32,381 bases of DNA from Bacillota bacterium (GTDB taxonomy: Bacteria; Bacillota; Dethiobacteria; DTU022; UBA8154). The DNA lies in contig JAAYOY010000048.1 of NCBI GenBank assembly GCA_012520035.1, positions 1-32,381 on the forward strand. The letters are read 5' to 3'. The notes beneath the pieces were generated by a model, which worked only from the letters and a program-made list of their open reading frames with translations, searched no databases and was not told the origin of the DNA. Each line of letters starts with the position of its first letter. The first letter of the stretch is position 1. A program made the translations under genes and the position numbers. Shown piece after piece: positions 24,251 through 31,494 of this stretch.

Positions 24251-24460
24251 ATTATCTCACCGTAAGTTTGTTCATTTTACAATGCAGGGTTAACATCAAT
24301 TTTGCAGTATAAATGTTACCTGCAGGGCGCACTTCCGTGCCGGTGTACATAGGAGTTGCTTTATTTTATTCGCTTAAACGTCAGGCGTTACAAATCCCAA
24401 AATAACAAATTCCGGAGAACAGGGCTGCCTTATTGTTTTTGGAAAACAGATTGTGCCGCA

Positions 24461-24489
24461 TTGTTTGGGCATCATTTTCCAGGTATAAT
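24461..24489 (+). promoter_or_regulatory. Strong sigma-A promoter of pcrA, with two further TATAAT boxes downstream
   Basis: TTGTTT (24461-24466), a 17-bp spacer, then a perfect TATAAT (24484-24489). Two more perfect TATAAT boxes follow at 24515-24520 and 24526-24531, the last as an extended -10 (TGT before it). A TTGCAG at 24494-24499 is 15 bp from the middle box. The last box would leave only about 18 nt before the start codon. Confidence 0.65.
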
Positions 24490-24555
24490 GATGTTGCAGG
24501 TAAGGACCTTCAGTTATAATTATGTTATAATGCATCCGAAGGAAGGATGATTTTA

Positions 24556-26736
24556 TTGGAAAATACTTCAATTCTAGATGGGCTGAACGATGCCCAGCGC
24601 GAAGCTGTGACCAGTACCGGGGGGCCGCTTTTAATTCTTGCCGGTGCCGGCTCGGGAAAGACAAGGGTACTAACCCACAGGATCGCTTACCTGTTGGAAG
24701 TTGAGAAGGTACTCCCCTGGCAGATACTTGCTATTACATTTACAAATAAAGCCGCTAATGAAATGAAGGAAAGATTGGTAAACCTTATCGGGCCTGTTGC
24801 CAATGATATGTGGGTCAGCACCTTCCATTCGGCCTGCGTGCGCATTTTACGGAGCCATGCAAACGAAGTGGGGTTCAACCGCAATTTTGTGATTTATGAC
24901 ACTGCTGACAGGGAAACAATGCTCAAGCAGTGCTTAAAAGAACTGGACCTGGATCCAAAACATTATTCTCCCAGGGCAATTGGGGCGACGATCAGTAATG
25001 CAAAAAATGAATTGAAAGATGCGCGGAGGTTTTCCAGCGAAGCTGACGATTATTACCAGAAGATAGTCGCGGGTGTTTATACATTATTTGAGGAAAAAAT
25101 GGCCGCAAACAATGCCTTTGATTTTGATGATCTATTGATGAAAACAGTTGAGCTTTTTCAAGCTAATGAAGCGGTTTTAGAGTTTTATCAAGACAAATTT
25201 TTATATATTTTGATTGATGAGTATCAGGATACAAATCATGCCCAGTACATCCTTGTCAACCTTCTGGCAAAAAAGCATAGAAACCTTTGTGTGGTGGGCG
25301 ATCCGGACCAGTCCATATACCGCTGGCGCGGGGCCGATATCAAGAATATTTTGAGCTTTGAAAGGGATTACCCGGAGGCAACCGTTATAAAATTAGAACA
25401 GAACTACCGCTCTACCGCCTGTATATTAACTGCTGCAAACGCGGTAATAAAAAATAATTCCGGCCGTAAAGAAAAGAACCTTTGGACTGATAAGCCCGGC
25501 GGGGATAAGATCTATCTGATAAAGGCGGAGGATGAACAGGATGAAGCTGCAAAGATAACAGCAGAAATTATTTCTTTAAAATCCTCAAGTAATATACCAT
25601 ACGGGGATATGGCTGTTCTGTACAGGGCACATGCCCAGTCGAGGGCGATTGAAGAGGAACTGGTTAGAAATAATATCAGCTACCAGATATTTGGTGGAAC
25701 TAAATTTTATGAAAGGAAAGAAATCAAAGATATACTGGCCTACCTCAAAGTTCTTGTTAACAAGGATGATGACTTGAGCCTTGCCCGCATCATCAATGTC
25801 CCCAAAAGAGGCATAGGTCCGACGAGCCAGGCAAAGATCGGGGAATTTATACTTCAAAGGGGAATGTCTTTGTATGATGCGCTCTCTATTATTCATGAAG
25901 TACCCGGCCTTTCAGGCAGGGCTTTAAACCAGTTGCAGGGATTTAAAAAATTGCTGGAACAATTTGAAGAGGAACTGGAGAATTCCTCCGTAAGGGATAT
26001 CACTTCGTATATTTTAAATGAGACTGGCTACCTGGAAGCCCTTCTTCGCGAGGGTACTGTAGAAGCCGAAACCAGGCGCGATAACTTAACAGAATTTCTC
26101 AATGTCACTGCGTTCTATGATCAGCGGAATCCTGATGGGTCGCTGGAGGATTTTCTGGCGGAAGTTTCCCTGGTTACAGATATTGATGACTTTGTTGAAG
26201 AGGAGGACAAGTTAGTCTTGATGACGCTGCATAGCGCAAAAGGCCTGGAGTTTCCGGTGGTGTTCATCATGGGGCTGGAGGAGGGGACTTTTCCCCATTT
26301 TCGTTCGCTTGACAGCGAGCATGAGATGGAGGAGGAGCGCAGGCTTTGCTATGTTGGCATGACCAGGGCAGAGGAAAAGCTGTACCTTTCTTATGCTAAG
26401 AAAAGGTTTATGCACGGTGAGACCCGTTACAAAATACCTTCACGTTTTTTAAGAGAGATCCCTGAGGAATTTCTCGATAACTCCAAAAATAAGGAAAAGG
26501 GGAAAACCGTGAGATATATTTTTGCGGATAAGCCTGACGGTGAAAAAACAGATCTCCATCGACCTGATCATGACTATAAGCTGGGTGACAGAGTATTCCA
26601 TAAAAAATGGGGCGAAGGCGTCGTTGTAGAAGTCAAGCCGGGTGATACTGTGATTAAAGTAGCTTTTCCCGGCCGGGGTATTAAAAGCCTGGACATTTTT
26701 TTTGCTCCCCTTACGGTAGTCTCCAAAAAGCAATAG
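24556..26736 (+). CDS. pcrA: ATP-dependent DNA helicase PcrA (UvrD/Rep family)
   Basis: Superfamily 1 3'-5' helicase acting in nucleotide-excision repair and replication-transcription conflict removal. The 726-residue product has all helicase motifs: LAGAGSGKT (motif I), LAITFTNKAA (Ia), DEYQDTNHAQY (II), GDPDQSIYRWRGAD (III), QNYRST (IV), VVLMTLHSAKGLEFPVVF-like (V) and YVGMTRAEEKLYLSYA (VI). The C-terminus has the PcrA-type Tudor-like RNA-polymerase-binding segment from YKLGDRVFHKKWGEGVV. I prefer the TTG at 24556 because GGAAGG is 9 nt upstream; the ATG at 24547 abuts that site. The common partners pcrB and ligA are not adjacent. A REP-like hairpin follows the stop. Confidence 0.95.
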   Translation: MENTSILDGLNDAQREAVTSTGGPLLILAGAGSGKTRVLTHRIAYLLEVEKVLPWQILAITFTNKAANEMKERLVNLIGPVANDMWVSTFHSACVRILRSHANEVGFNRNFVIYDTADRETMLKQCLKELDLDPKHYSPRAIGATISNAKNELKDARRFSSEADDYYQKIVAGVYTLFEEKMAANNAFDFDDLLMKTVELFQANEAVLEFYQDKFLYILIDEYQDTNHAQYILVNLLAKKHRNLCVVGDPDQSIYRWRGADIKNILSFERDYPEATVIKLEQNYRSTACILTAANAVIKNNSGRKEKNLWTDKPGGDKIYLIKAEDEQDEAAKITAEIISLKSSSNIPYGDMAVLYRAHAQSRAIEEELVRNNISYQIFGGTKFYERKEIKDILAYLKVLVNKDDDLSLARIINVPKRGIGPTSQAKIGEFILQRGMSLYDALSIIHEVPGLSGRALNQLQGFKKLLEQFEEELENSSVRDITSYILNETGYLEALLREGTVEAETRRDNLTEFLNVTAFYDQRNPDGSLEDFLAEVSLVTDIDDFVEEEDKLVLMTLHSAKGLEFPVVFIMGLEEGTFPHFRSLDSEHEMEEERRLCYVGMTRAEEKLYLSYAKKRFMHGETRYKIPSRFLREIPEEFLDNSKNKEKGKTVRYIFADKPDGEKTDLHRPDHDYKLGDRVFHKKWGEGVVVEVKPGDTVIKVAFPGRGIKSLDIFFAPLTVVSKKQ

Positions 26737-26745
26737 CGAGACGCG

Positions 26746-26764
26746 GGGACAGGTCCCTCGTCCC
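26746..26764. repeat. REP-like palindrome immediately after pcrA
   Basis: GGGACAGG (26746-26753) can pair with CCT-C-GTCCC (26756-26764) around a 2-nt loop, with one bulged C. The GGGGACAGGTCCCT-type motif is familiar from scattered short palindromes in Clostridia linked to IS200-like transposases. It starts 10 bp after the pcrA stop. Only one copy is in the window, so repeat status is from recognition. A wider inverted pair, TTTTGCTC (26767-26774) and GAGCAAAA (26814-26821), lies beside it. Confidence 0.45.
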
Positions 26765-26874
26765 ACTTTTGCTCATAGGTATTATTATATTGAATATGAT
26801 AGCGATAGCAAGGGAGCAAAAAAATTTCTGTACATAATTATATCCGTGTAAAATAGTAGAGGTGTACTCCATAA

Positions 26875-27615
26875 ATGAAACTAACAGTACTGGGATGTTA
26901 TGGGCCTTATCCGGCAGCCGGCGGGGCGTGCTCGGGATATCTGTTGGAGCATGAAGGTTTTGCTGTGTTGATCGACTGCGGCAATGGTGTGCTCAGCCGC
27001 ATGCAGGAATTTATCGAACTCAGCAAACTTAAGGCGGTCATTATATCACACCTGCACAGCGATCATTGTTCCGATCTTTTTATCCTGCGCTATGCCCTGC
27101 AGTTTAGTCGGGATAGAGGTCTTCTCAATTACCCCCTGCCTGTATTTGCCCCGGCAGAACCGCTGGAAGAATACATGCGCCTGCCTTATAAGGATGTTTA
27201 CGCCGTTAAAGCGCTTGCGGAAGGGCAAGAGTTACAGATAGGACCTTTTACTTTTGTTTTTTTAAAAACGAGACATACAGTTCCCTGTTATGCTGTGGGG
27301 GCTTTTCTTGCTGGGGATAAGAAATTAGCCTATTCAGCAGATACAGAATATATTCCTCCACTGTCCGATTTTGCCAGGGGGGCGGCTCTGTTTTTATGTG
27401 AGGCCAATTTCTTGGAGGAAGATTTGCAAAAAGGGGCCGCCAATCATTTAAGCGCTGCGCAAGCGGCTACCTTGGCCAGGGAGGCCGGGGTAGAGAAGCT
27501 GTTGCTTACGCACTTGCTTCCTTTCAGAAAACCACAGCTTTACCTCAACGAAGCTGAGCAAATTTTTAAAAGTGTAAGCGTCGCTCAGGAAGGGGCGGTT
27601 TATGATTTAGGCTAA
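26875..27615 (+). CDS. MBL-fold metallo-hydrolase (YhfI / RNase Z-like branch)
   Basis: A 246-residue metallo-beta-lactamase-fold protein of the YhfI-like, RNase Z-related branch. It starts MKLTVLGCYGPYPAAGGACS, the usual beginning of this group. Metal motifs are ISHLHSDHCSD (H59, H61, D63, H64), KTRHTVPCYAV, YSADTEY and LLLTHLLP. It lacks the long exosite arm of true tRNase Z, so tRNA processing is not implied; a hydrolase or phosphodiesterase of unknown substrate is likely. The ATG at 26875 follows GAGGTG by about 11 nt. It is monocistronic, ended by the terminator at 27632-27667. Confidence 0.85.
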   Translation: MKLTVLGCYGPYPAAGGACSGYLLEHEGFAVLIDCGNGVLSRMQEFIELSKLKAVIISHLHSDHCSDLFILRYALQFSRDRGLLNYPLPVFAPAEPLEEYMRLPYKDVYAVKALAEGQELQIGPFTFVFLKTRHTVPCYAVGAFLAGDKKLAYSADTEYIPPLSDFARGAALFLCEANFLEEDLQKGAANHLSAAQAATLAREAGVEKLLLTHLLPFRKPQLYLNEAEQIFKSVSVAQEGAVYDLG

Positions 27616-27631
27616 ACATCCACAACAAGGG

Positions 27632-27667
27632 AAAAAGGCTACTGGAGAATTTCCACTAGCCTTTTCC
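27632..27667. terminator. Bidirectional terminator between the MBL-fold gene and the TRAP operon
   Basis: AAAAGGCTA (27633-27641) pairs with TAGCCTTTT (27657-27665), with an inner TGGA/TCCA stem. A-rich and T-rich flanks on each side let it serve both the rightward gene and the leftward dctM, which ends about 175 bp away. Confidence 0.75.
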
Positions 27668-27840
27668 ATTCCTTTTCTATCCCTATTCTATCCCAACCCT
27701 ATTAACTTAACGGCAGTATCAAAGGGTTTCGGTCTTTATTTTCCTTTGAGTATTATTATTTGGCAACATCCCGTCAGGTTTTCCCGTCAGTTTGTTCCGT
27801 TTTTACCTGTCAGCATATCCGACAACTCTATATCCGCCAA

Positions 27841-29142
27841 TTATTGTGCCATCATGCCCGGCAAATAAGTGGAGATAGTAGGAAATGCGATAAGAATAAA
27901 AGTTGCCGCTACTAAGGCGAACCAAAAGGGTGTGACGCCTTTGAAAACCGCTTCTACGGGAGTTTCGGTGGCCGAAGCGGTAACCATACTCACCGGCCCC
28001 ACCGGCGGGGTTAAAAAACCGATATTACACAGCATTATAGTGATAACCCCAAACCATATCCCGTTATAACCGGCTTGAGTAACGAGAGGGTAAAATAAAT
28101 TGGTGAAAATAACAATAATGGCCATGGCATCCATAACAAACCCGGCTACAAAATAAATTAGAAAGACCAGGAAGATTAGCATTAAGGGGGATAAATTGAG
28201 GGCGACAATGTATTCCTTCATGATTAAAGGAATTCTGGTGGCCGTTAAAAAGTGGCCGTAAAGCGTCCCCCCGATAATAACTAAAAAAATCATCGCTGTA
28301 ACGTTGGCTGTCTCTTCCAGGGCGGAATTAAGCCCTTTTTTACTCAGCTGTCTGGTGATAAAGGCATAAAGCAAAGAGAGAAAGGCCCCTATCGCGCCTC
28401 CTTCGGTTGCCGTAAATACCCCCAGCCAGATTCCCCCCATGGAGATGATAAAGATGACCGGTACCGGCCAAATTGCTTTTAATGTCTGCATCTTTATATT
28501 GAAAGGTGCAGATTTGCCTGTAGGTGCCAGGCTGGGGTTTATTCTGACCTGCAGCCAGGCAGTAAAGGCTAACAGCACAGCGGTTACGATTCCGGGAAGG
28601 ATCCCCGCGATCAGCAATTTCCCGATAGATTCCTCCGTAAGGGCGCCATAAACGATCATGAGAGAACTGGGGGGGATTAATATGCCCAGTGTGCCGCCGG
28701 CCGCCACACAGCCGGCCGATAAAGTATCTTTATATTTGTGAAGGCGCATCTCAGGTACGGCTACTTTGCCGATTGTTGCCGCTGTGCCGATGTTGGAGCC
28801 GGAAACGGCGGCAAAAAAGGCGCAGGCCGTAATCGATGCGATAGCCAAGCCGCCGCGGACATGTCCAAGCCAGGCATTAAAAGCATCAAAAAGCCGGCGC
28901 GCTAACCCGGATGTTCCTAAAAATAGGCCCATTAGCAGGAACATGGGGATAACACTAAGCGTATAAACAGCAGCATTGTTAAAAGTATCCGTTCCCAGCT
29001 TAATAAGAGCAGCTTGTGGGTTGACAACAAGGGCATAACCGATAGTACCAACGACAACCATGACTATGGAAATGGGCATGTGCAGAAAAACCAGGATTAA
29101 AAGCACGACAAAGCTAAGAACTCCAATGAGAACTGTACTCAT
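27841..29142 (-). CDS. dctM: TRAP transporter large permease DctM
   Basis: Large membrane subunit of a tripartite ATP-independent periplasmic-type transporter, which uses an ion gradient to import organic acids or similar solutes delivered by DctP. The 433-residue protein is hydrophobic throughout, about 12 helices. It shows FAAVSGSNIGTAATIGKVAVPEM, GGTLGILIPPSSLMIVYG and, near the end, LTPPVGPVSMVTASATETPVEA, all family hallmarks. The ATG at 29142 follows AGGGGGG by about 7 nt and lies within the end of dctQ (29-nt overlap), so the two are coupled. Last gene of the leftward operon, followed by a terminator. Substrate cannot be assigned. Confidence 0.93.
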   Translation of the reverse strand: MSTVLIGVLSFVVLLILVFLHMPISIVMVVVGTIGYALVVNPQAALIKLGTDTFNNAAVYTLSVIPMFLLMGLFLGTSGLARRLFDAFNAWLGHVRGGLAIASITACAFFAAVSGSNIGTAATIGKVAVPEMRLHKYKDTLSAGCVAAGGTLGILIPPSSLMIVYGALTEESIGKLLIAGILPGIVTAVLLAFTAWLQVRINPSLAPTGKSAPFNIKMQTLKAIWPVPVIFIISMGGIWLGVFTATEGGAIGAFLSLLYAFITRQLSKKGLNSALEETANVTAMIFLVIIGGTLYGHFLTATRIPLIMKEYIVALNLSPLMLIFLVFLIYFVAGFVMDAMAIIVIFTNLFYPLVTQAGYNGIWFGVITIMLCNIGFLTPPVGPVSMVTASATETPVEAVFKGVTPFWFALVAATFILIAFPTISTYLPGMMAQ

Positions 29143-29638
29143 CTTCTACCCCCCTGCTAAAAAGCTTATATATTGCCTTGATCAGGTCCCAGAACAAAAC
29201 AAGAGTAAATAACGTAACCCCTAAAGCTGATACCAACACAAACGGGTAAATGGAAACACCCAACACCGAGGTTACCTGGCCGCTGGCGTAAAGGCGCCCT
29301 GTGTATACAAACATTTGCCAGGTTACGATGGCAAAGGTGACAAACGCTACTAAAAAATTAAAGGTTTCGATAATATTTTGCCACCCTTGCGGCAACCGTG
29401 AAACCAGAAGATTGATTGCAATATGCACTTTATTAATTTGGCTAAATCCCAGAGCGGTACATACAATCGCTCCCAGGCCAAAGCGTGTAAGCTCAAAAAC
29501 CCCGAGAATGGGACGGTTAAAGAAATAACGCCCTGCTACATCGGCAACAGTAATAAACATCATTAAGAGAATTAAATACATGGAAATCTTTAAGAAAGGA
29601 ACGTTTAGACCATTAATTAATTTCTTCATTAAAGGCAT
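29114..29638 (-). CDS. dctQ: TRAP transporter small permease DctQ
   Basis: Small membrane subunit that pairs with DctM. The 174-residue protein has four hydrophobic helices (about 13-33, 47-67, 88-110, 128-152). The RYFFNRPILGVFELTRF motif between the first two is typical of DctQ. The ATG at 29638 follows GAGGAG by 7 nt. Its 3' end overlaps dctM by 29 nt. The 121-bp gap from dctP carries a long hairpin (29671-29715), suggesting lower output of the membrane subunits than of the binding protein. Confidence 0.9.
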   Translation of the reverse strand: MPLMKKLINGLNVPFLKISMYLILLMMFITVADVAGRYFFNRPILGVFELTRFGLGAIVCTALGFSQINKVHIAINLLVSRLPQGWQNIIETFNFLVAFVTFAIVTWQMFVYTGRLYASGQVTSVLGVSIYPFVLVSALGVTLFTLVLFWDLIKAIYKLFSRGVEDEYSSHWSS

Positions 29639-29670
29639 TGTATTCTCCTCACTATTACTGTGTTTTTGCT

Positions 29671-29715
29671 ATAGCTTTCTCTCCCGTACACCGAATACCC
29701 GGGAGAGAAAGCTAT
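29671..29715 (-). promoter_or_regulatory. 16-bp perfect hairpin between dctP and dctQ
   Basis: On the + strand, positions 29671-29686 are the exact reverse complement of 29700-29715 (arm starts ATAGCTTTCTCTCCCG), with a 13-nt loop. The sequence after it in the direction of transcription is AGCAAAAACA, without a U-tract, so full termination is unlikely. Its place after the binding-protein gene fits an mRNA-stabilising or processing structure. Confidence 0.7.
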
Positions 29716-29759
29716 GCTTTGGACAGCTAGATTACAGCGTGTTGAGCCGTTTTATTCGA

Positions 29760-30842
29760 TTACTTGTATTTTTCCGCCAGCCTTTTTATCTCAGCATGTA
29801 CTTCCTTGGCTGGAATACCCTTTTCTTCCATTTCGGACAACATTTTTTCTTCTAGAGGTTCCAGTAAGGTGTGAATTTTTTGCATATCTTCCTCCGAAAA
29901 TTCGACTACCTGAAGGCCGTTTTCCGCCCATATTTTTCTATCTGCTTCTACACGACTGTCATATTGCTCGCCGATTTTCTGCGGGAGCTGGTCCATAATC
30001 TCCCTTATAGTCGCCTGGTCTTCAGGAGATATCTTGCCCCAGGAGCCTTTATTCATGGAGACAAAAAGCGGTGTAATGTAAAGTTCGAAAGAAACCCCAT
30101 GTTTTGCTACCTCGTGGAAGTTATGCTCTAAAATCGAGCACTGCGGTCCGAATGTACCGTCAACAACCCCACGCTGGATGGCATCGTAGACCTCCGCATA
30201 AGGCATGGAAACAGGAACGATTCCTAAAACTTCGCAGACCTGGTTTTGAATGATTCCCGGTGTGCGGAGCCTCAGGCCTTTGAGGTCTTCTATCGTGTTT
30301 ATAGGCTTGGCCGATACAATCATGGATGTATCAGTGGCTCCCACCCAGACGGGTATTACTTCGCCATATTCTTCCTGGAATGCAGCGTTGGTCTTTAAAA
30401 GTTCCGCGGCTGTCAGGCAGACCTGTTTTGAGGAAGAAAACATGAATGGAAATTCCAGGATACTGGTCAGCGGGAATCTGCCTGTGGTATACGATTGCAG
30501 TGTAAAGCCCATGTCAATCGTTCCTGTAACCACGGCATCATAGGTTTCGTCTCCTTTAACCAGAACCCCTCCGGGATGGAAATAGATCTTTACTCTTCCA
30601 TCTGTTTTTTCCTCTACCTCCTGGCAAAAGGGTTCCCATATCCCGGTATTAAGCGGATAAGCCGGGTGGTGCCATGTTGCAAAGTTCAATTCGACAGGTT
30701 GGACACTTTTGGCGGGAGTTTCTGTATCTCCGTTCGTTGAAGGAGCGGGCGTTGATGTTTTTGATCCACCACATCCGCAAACATAAATACTTCCCAAAAA
30801 AATAAAGATAAACAACAAGGCAAGTAATTTCATCTTTTTCAT
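29760..30842 (-). CDS. dctP: TRAP transporter substrate-binding lipoprotein DctP
   Basis: Extracytoplasmic solute receptor of the TRAP system. The 360-residue protein has a lipoprotein signal (hydrophobic 5-20) with lipobox VCGC and Cys24 as the anchor, then a Ser/Thr/Pro-rich linker (about 27-45). The binding domain has WHHPAYPLNTGIWEPF, TGTIDMGF, LKGLRLRTPG and PYAEVYDAIQRGVVDGTFGP. The arginine of LRLRTPG is the residue that normally pairs with a substrate carboxylate, suggesting an organic acid. The ATG at 30842 follows AAAGGAGG by 11 nt. It is the first full-size gene of the operon; a sigma-54 promoter lies about 330 nt upstream. Confidence 0.93.
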   Translation of the reverse strand: MKKMKLLALLFIFIFLGSIYVCGCGGSKTSTPAPSTNGDTETPAKSVQPVELNFATWHHPAYPLNTGIWEPFCQEVEEKTDGRVKIYFHPGGVLVKGDETYDAVVTGTIDMGFTLQSYTTGRFPLTSILEFPFMFSSSKQVCLTAAELLKTNAAFQEEYGEVIPVWVGATDTSMIVSAKPINTIEDLKGLRLRTPGIIQNQVCEVLGIVPVSMPYAEVYDAIQRGVVDGTFGPQCSILEHNFHEVAKHGVSFELYITPLFVSMNKGSWGKISPEDQATIREIMDQLPQKIGEQYDSRVEADRKIWAENGLQVVEFSEEDMQKIHTLLEPLEEKMLSEMEEKGIPAKEVHAEIKRLAEKYK

Positions 30843-30863
30843 TTAATTAATATCCTCCTTTTG

Positions 30864-30953
30864 TTAATAATCACCCGCGAAATAGTAGTCTAACGCAGCA
30901 ATCTCACAAAATCCTGGCAATGTCTGCATTTGTATCTGTATATAAGAATTCAT
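30864..30953 (-). CDS. Possible 29-codon leader ORF upstream of dctP
   Basis: ATG at 30953, preceded by AAGG at 5-nt spacing, opens 29 codons (starts MNSYIQIQMQ, ends YFAGDY). They stop with TAA at 30864, just 3 nt before the dctP ribosome binding site. The spacing would allow coupling to dctP or control of it. The peptide is not recognisable and has no signal. Evidence is position and ribosome binding site only; a chance frame is quite possible. Confidence 0.3.
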   Translation of the reverse strand: MNSYIQIQMQTLPGFCEIAALDYYFAGDY

Positions 30954-31041
30954 AAACACCTTAAAATAATTTGTATTGCCCTCCTCATTAATATTTGATT
31001 AAATAAAGTAACAGATAACAAATAAGCAACCAGTAAGCGAT

Positions 31042-31081
31042 CCTGCATCTTAAACACTGCTTCTACGACAACCTGCATCTT
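31042..31081. repeat. Pair of 10-bp direct repeats in the TRAP operon leader
   Basis: CCTGCATCTT occurs at 31042-31051 and again at 31072-31081, exactly 30 bp apart start to start (about three helical turns). A partial match (CTGCAT) is found near 30923. They lie between the sigma-54 promoter and dctP, so they are transcribed. Protein operator sites or RNA elements are both possible. Confidence 0.5.
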
Positions 31082-31178
31082 TTACAATATTCCCAGACTT
31101 TAAACGGTTCTTTATGATCACCACCTTCCCAAAAATAATAAAAGGGCAAATAATACTTCATATTCCTATATTCTAATA

Positions 31179-31194
31179 TGCAAATATTGTGCCA
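31179..31194 (-). promoter_or_regulatory. Sigma-54 (RpoN) promoter for the TRAP operon
   Basis: Read on the - strand, 31194 to 31179 is TGGCACAATATTTGCA. It matches the -24/-12 consensus TGGCACR-N4-TTGCW, with GG and GC exactly 12 bp apart and a T-stretch before the -12 box. It points toward dctP; transcription would start near 31168. An enhancer-binding activator is required for such promoters, but none is encoded in the window. No gene other than the TRAP operon lies downstream. Confidence 0.75.
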
Positions 31195-31494
31195 AAATTA
31201 TAATTAGTTTAGACCATTCAAAATAGGGTTAAAAGGTGCAGTTTAATTCACGAATTGCAATAGTAGGAAAATAAAAACAACAGTTACAAAGTGGAAAGAA
31301 ATTTATTCATTTTAGTCTAAAAGTAATACATATCTTTCATGAAATAGACACTTCGGAACAGATGTTGTGTTTGTTACAAGGTTATAAAAGCCCTGAATGA
31401 GCAATAGCAACTTTTTATAGTTAATAATAATCTGCGCTGTACAGGAAAATCAAAGTGTATAATAGATGGACGTTTTTATTCACATAAAGGATAT
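31195..31494. other. AT-rich gene-free interval, likely activator-binding region
   Basis: 300 bp with no supportable gene, upstream of the sigma-54 promoter and downstream of the DUF1786 gene. Enhancer sites for a sigma-54 activator would be expected here. I see only short candidates: AATTC-AC-GAATT around 31245-31256, AACA-GA-TGTT near 31358, and TTTAGAC/GTCTAAA arms at 31208-31214 and 31315-31321. None is convincing alone. No terminator for the DUF1786 gene was seen. Confidence 0.4.

Noticed and set aside
30910-30930. TGGCAATGTCTGCAT on the + strand as a second sigma-54 promoter
   Set aside because: The GG-GC spacing is 10 bp instead of 12, and it points away from dctP.
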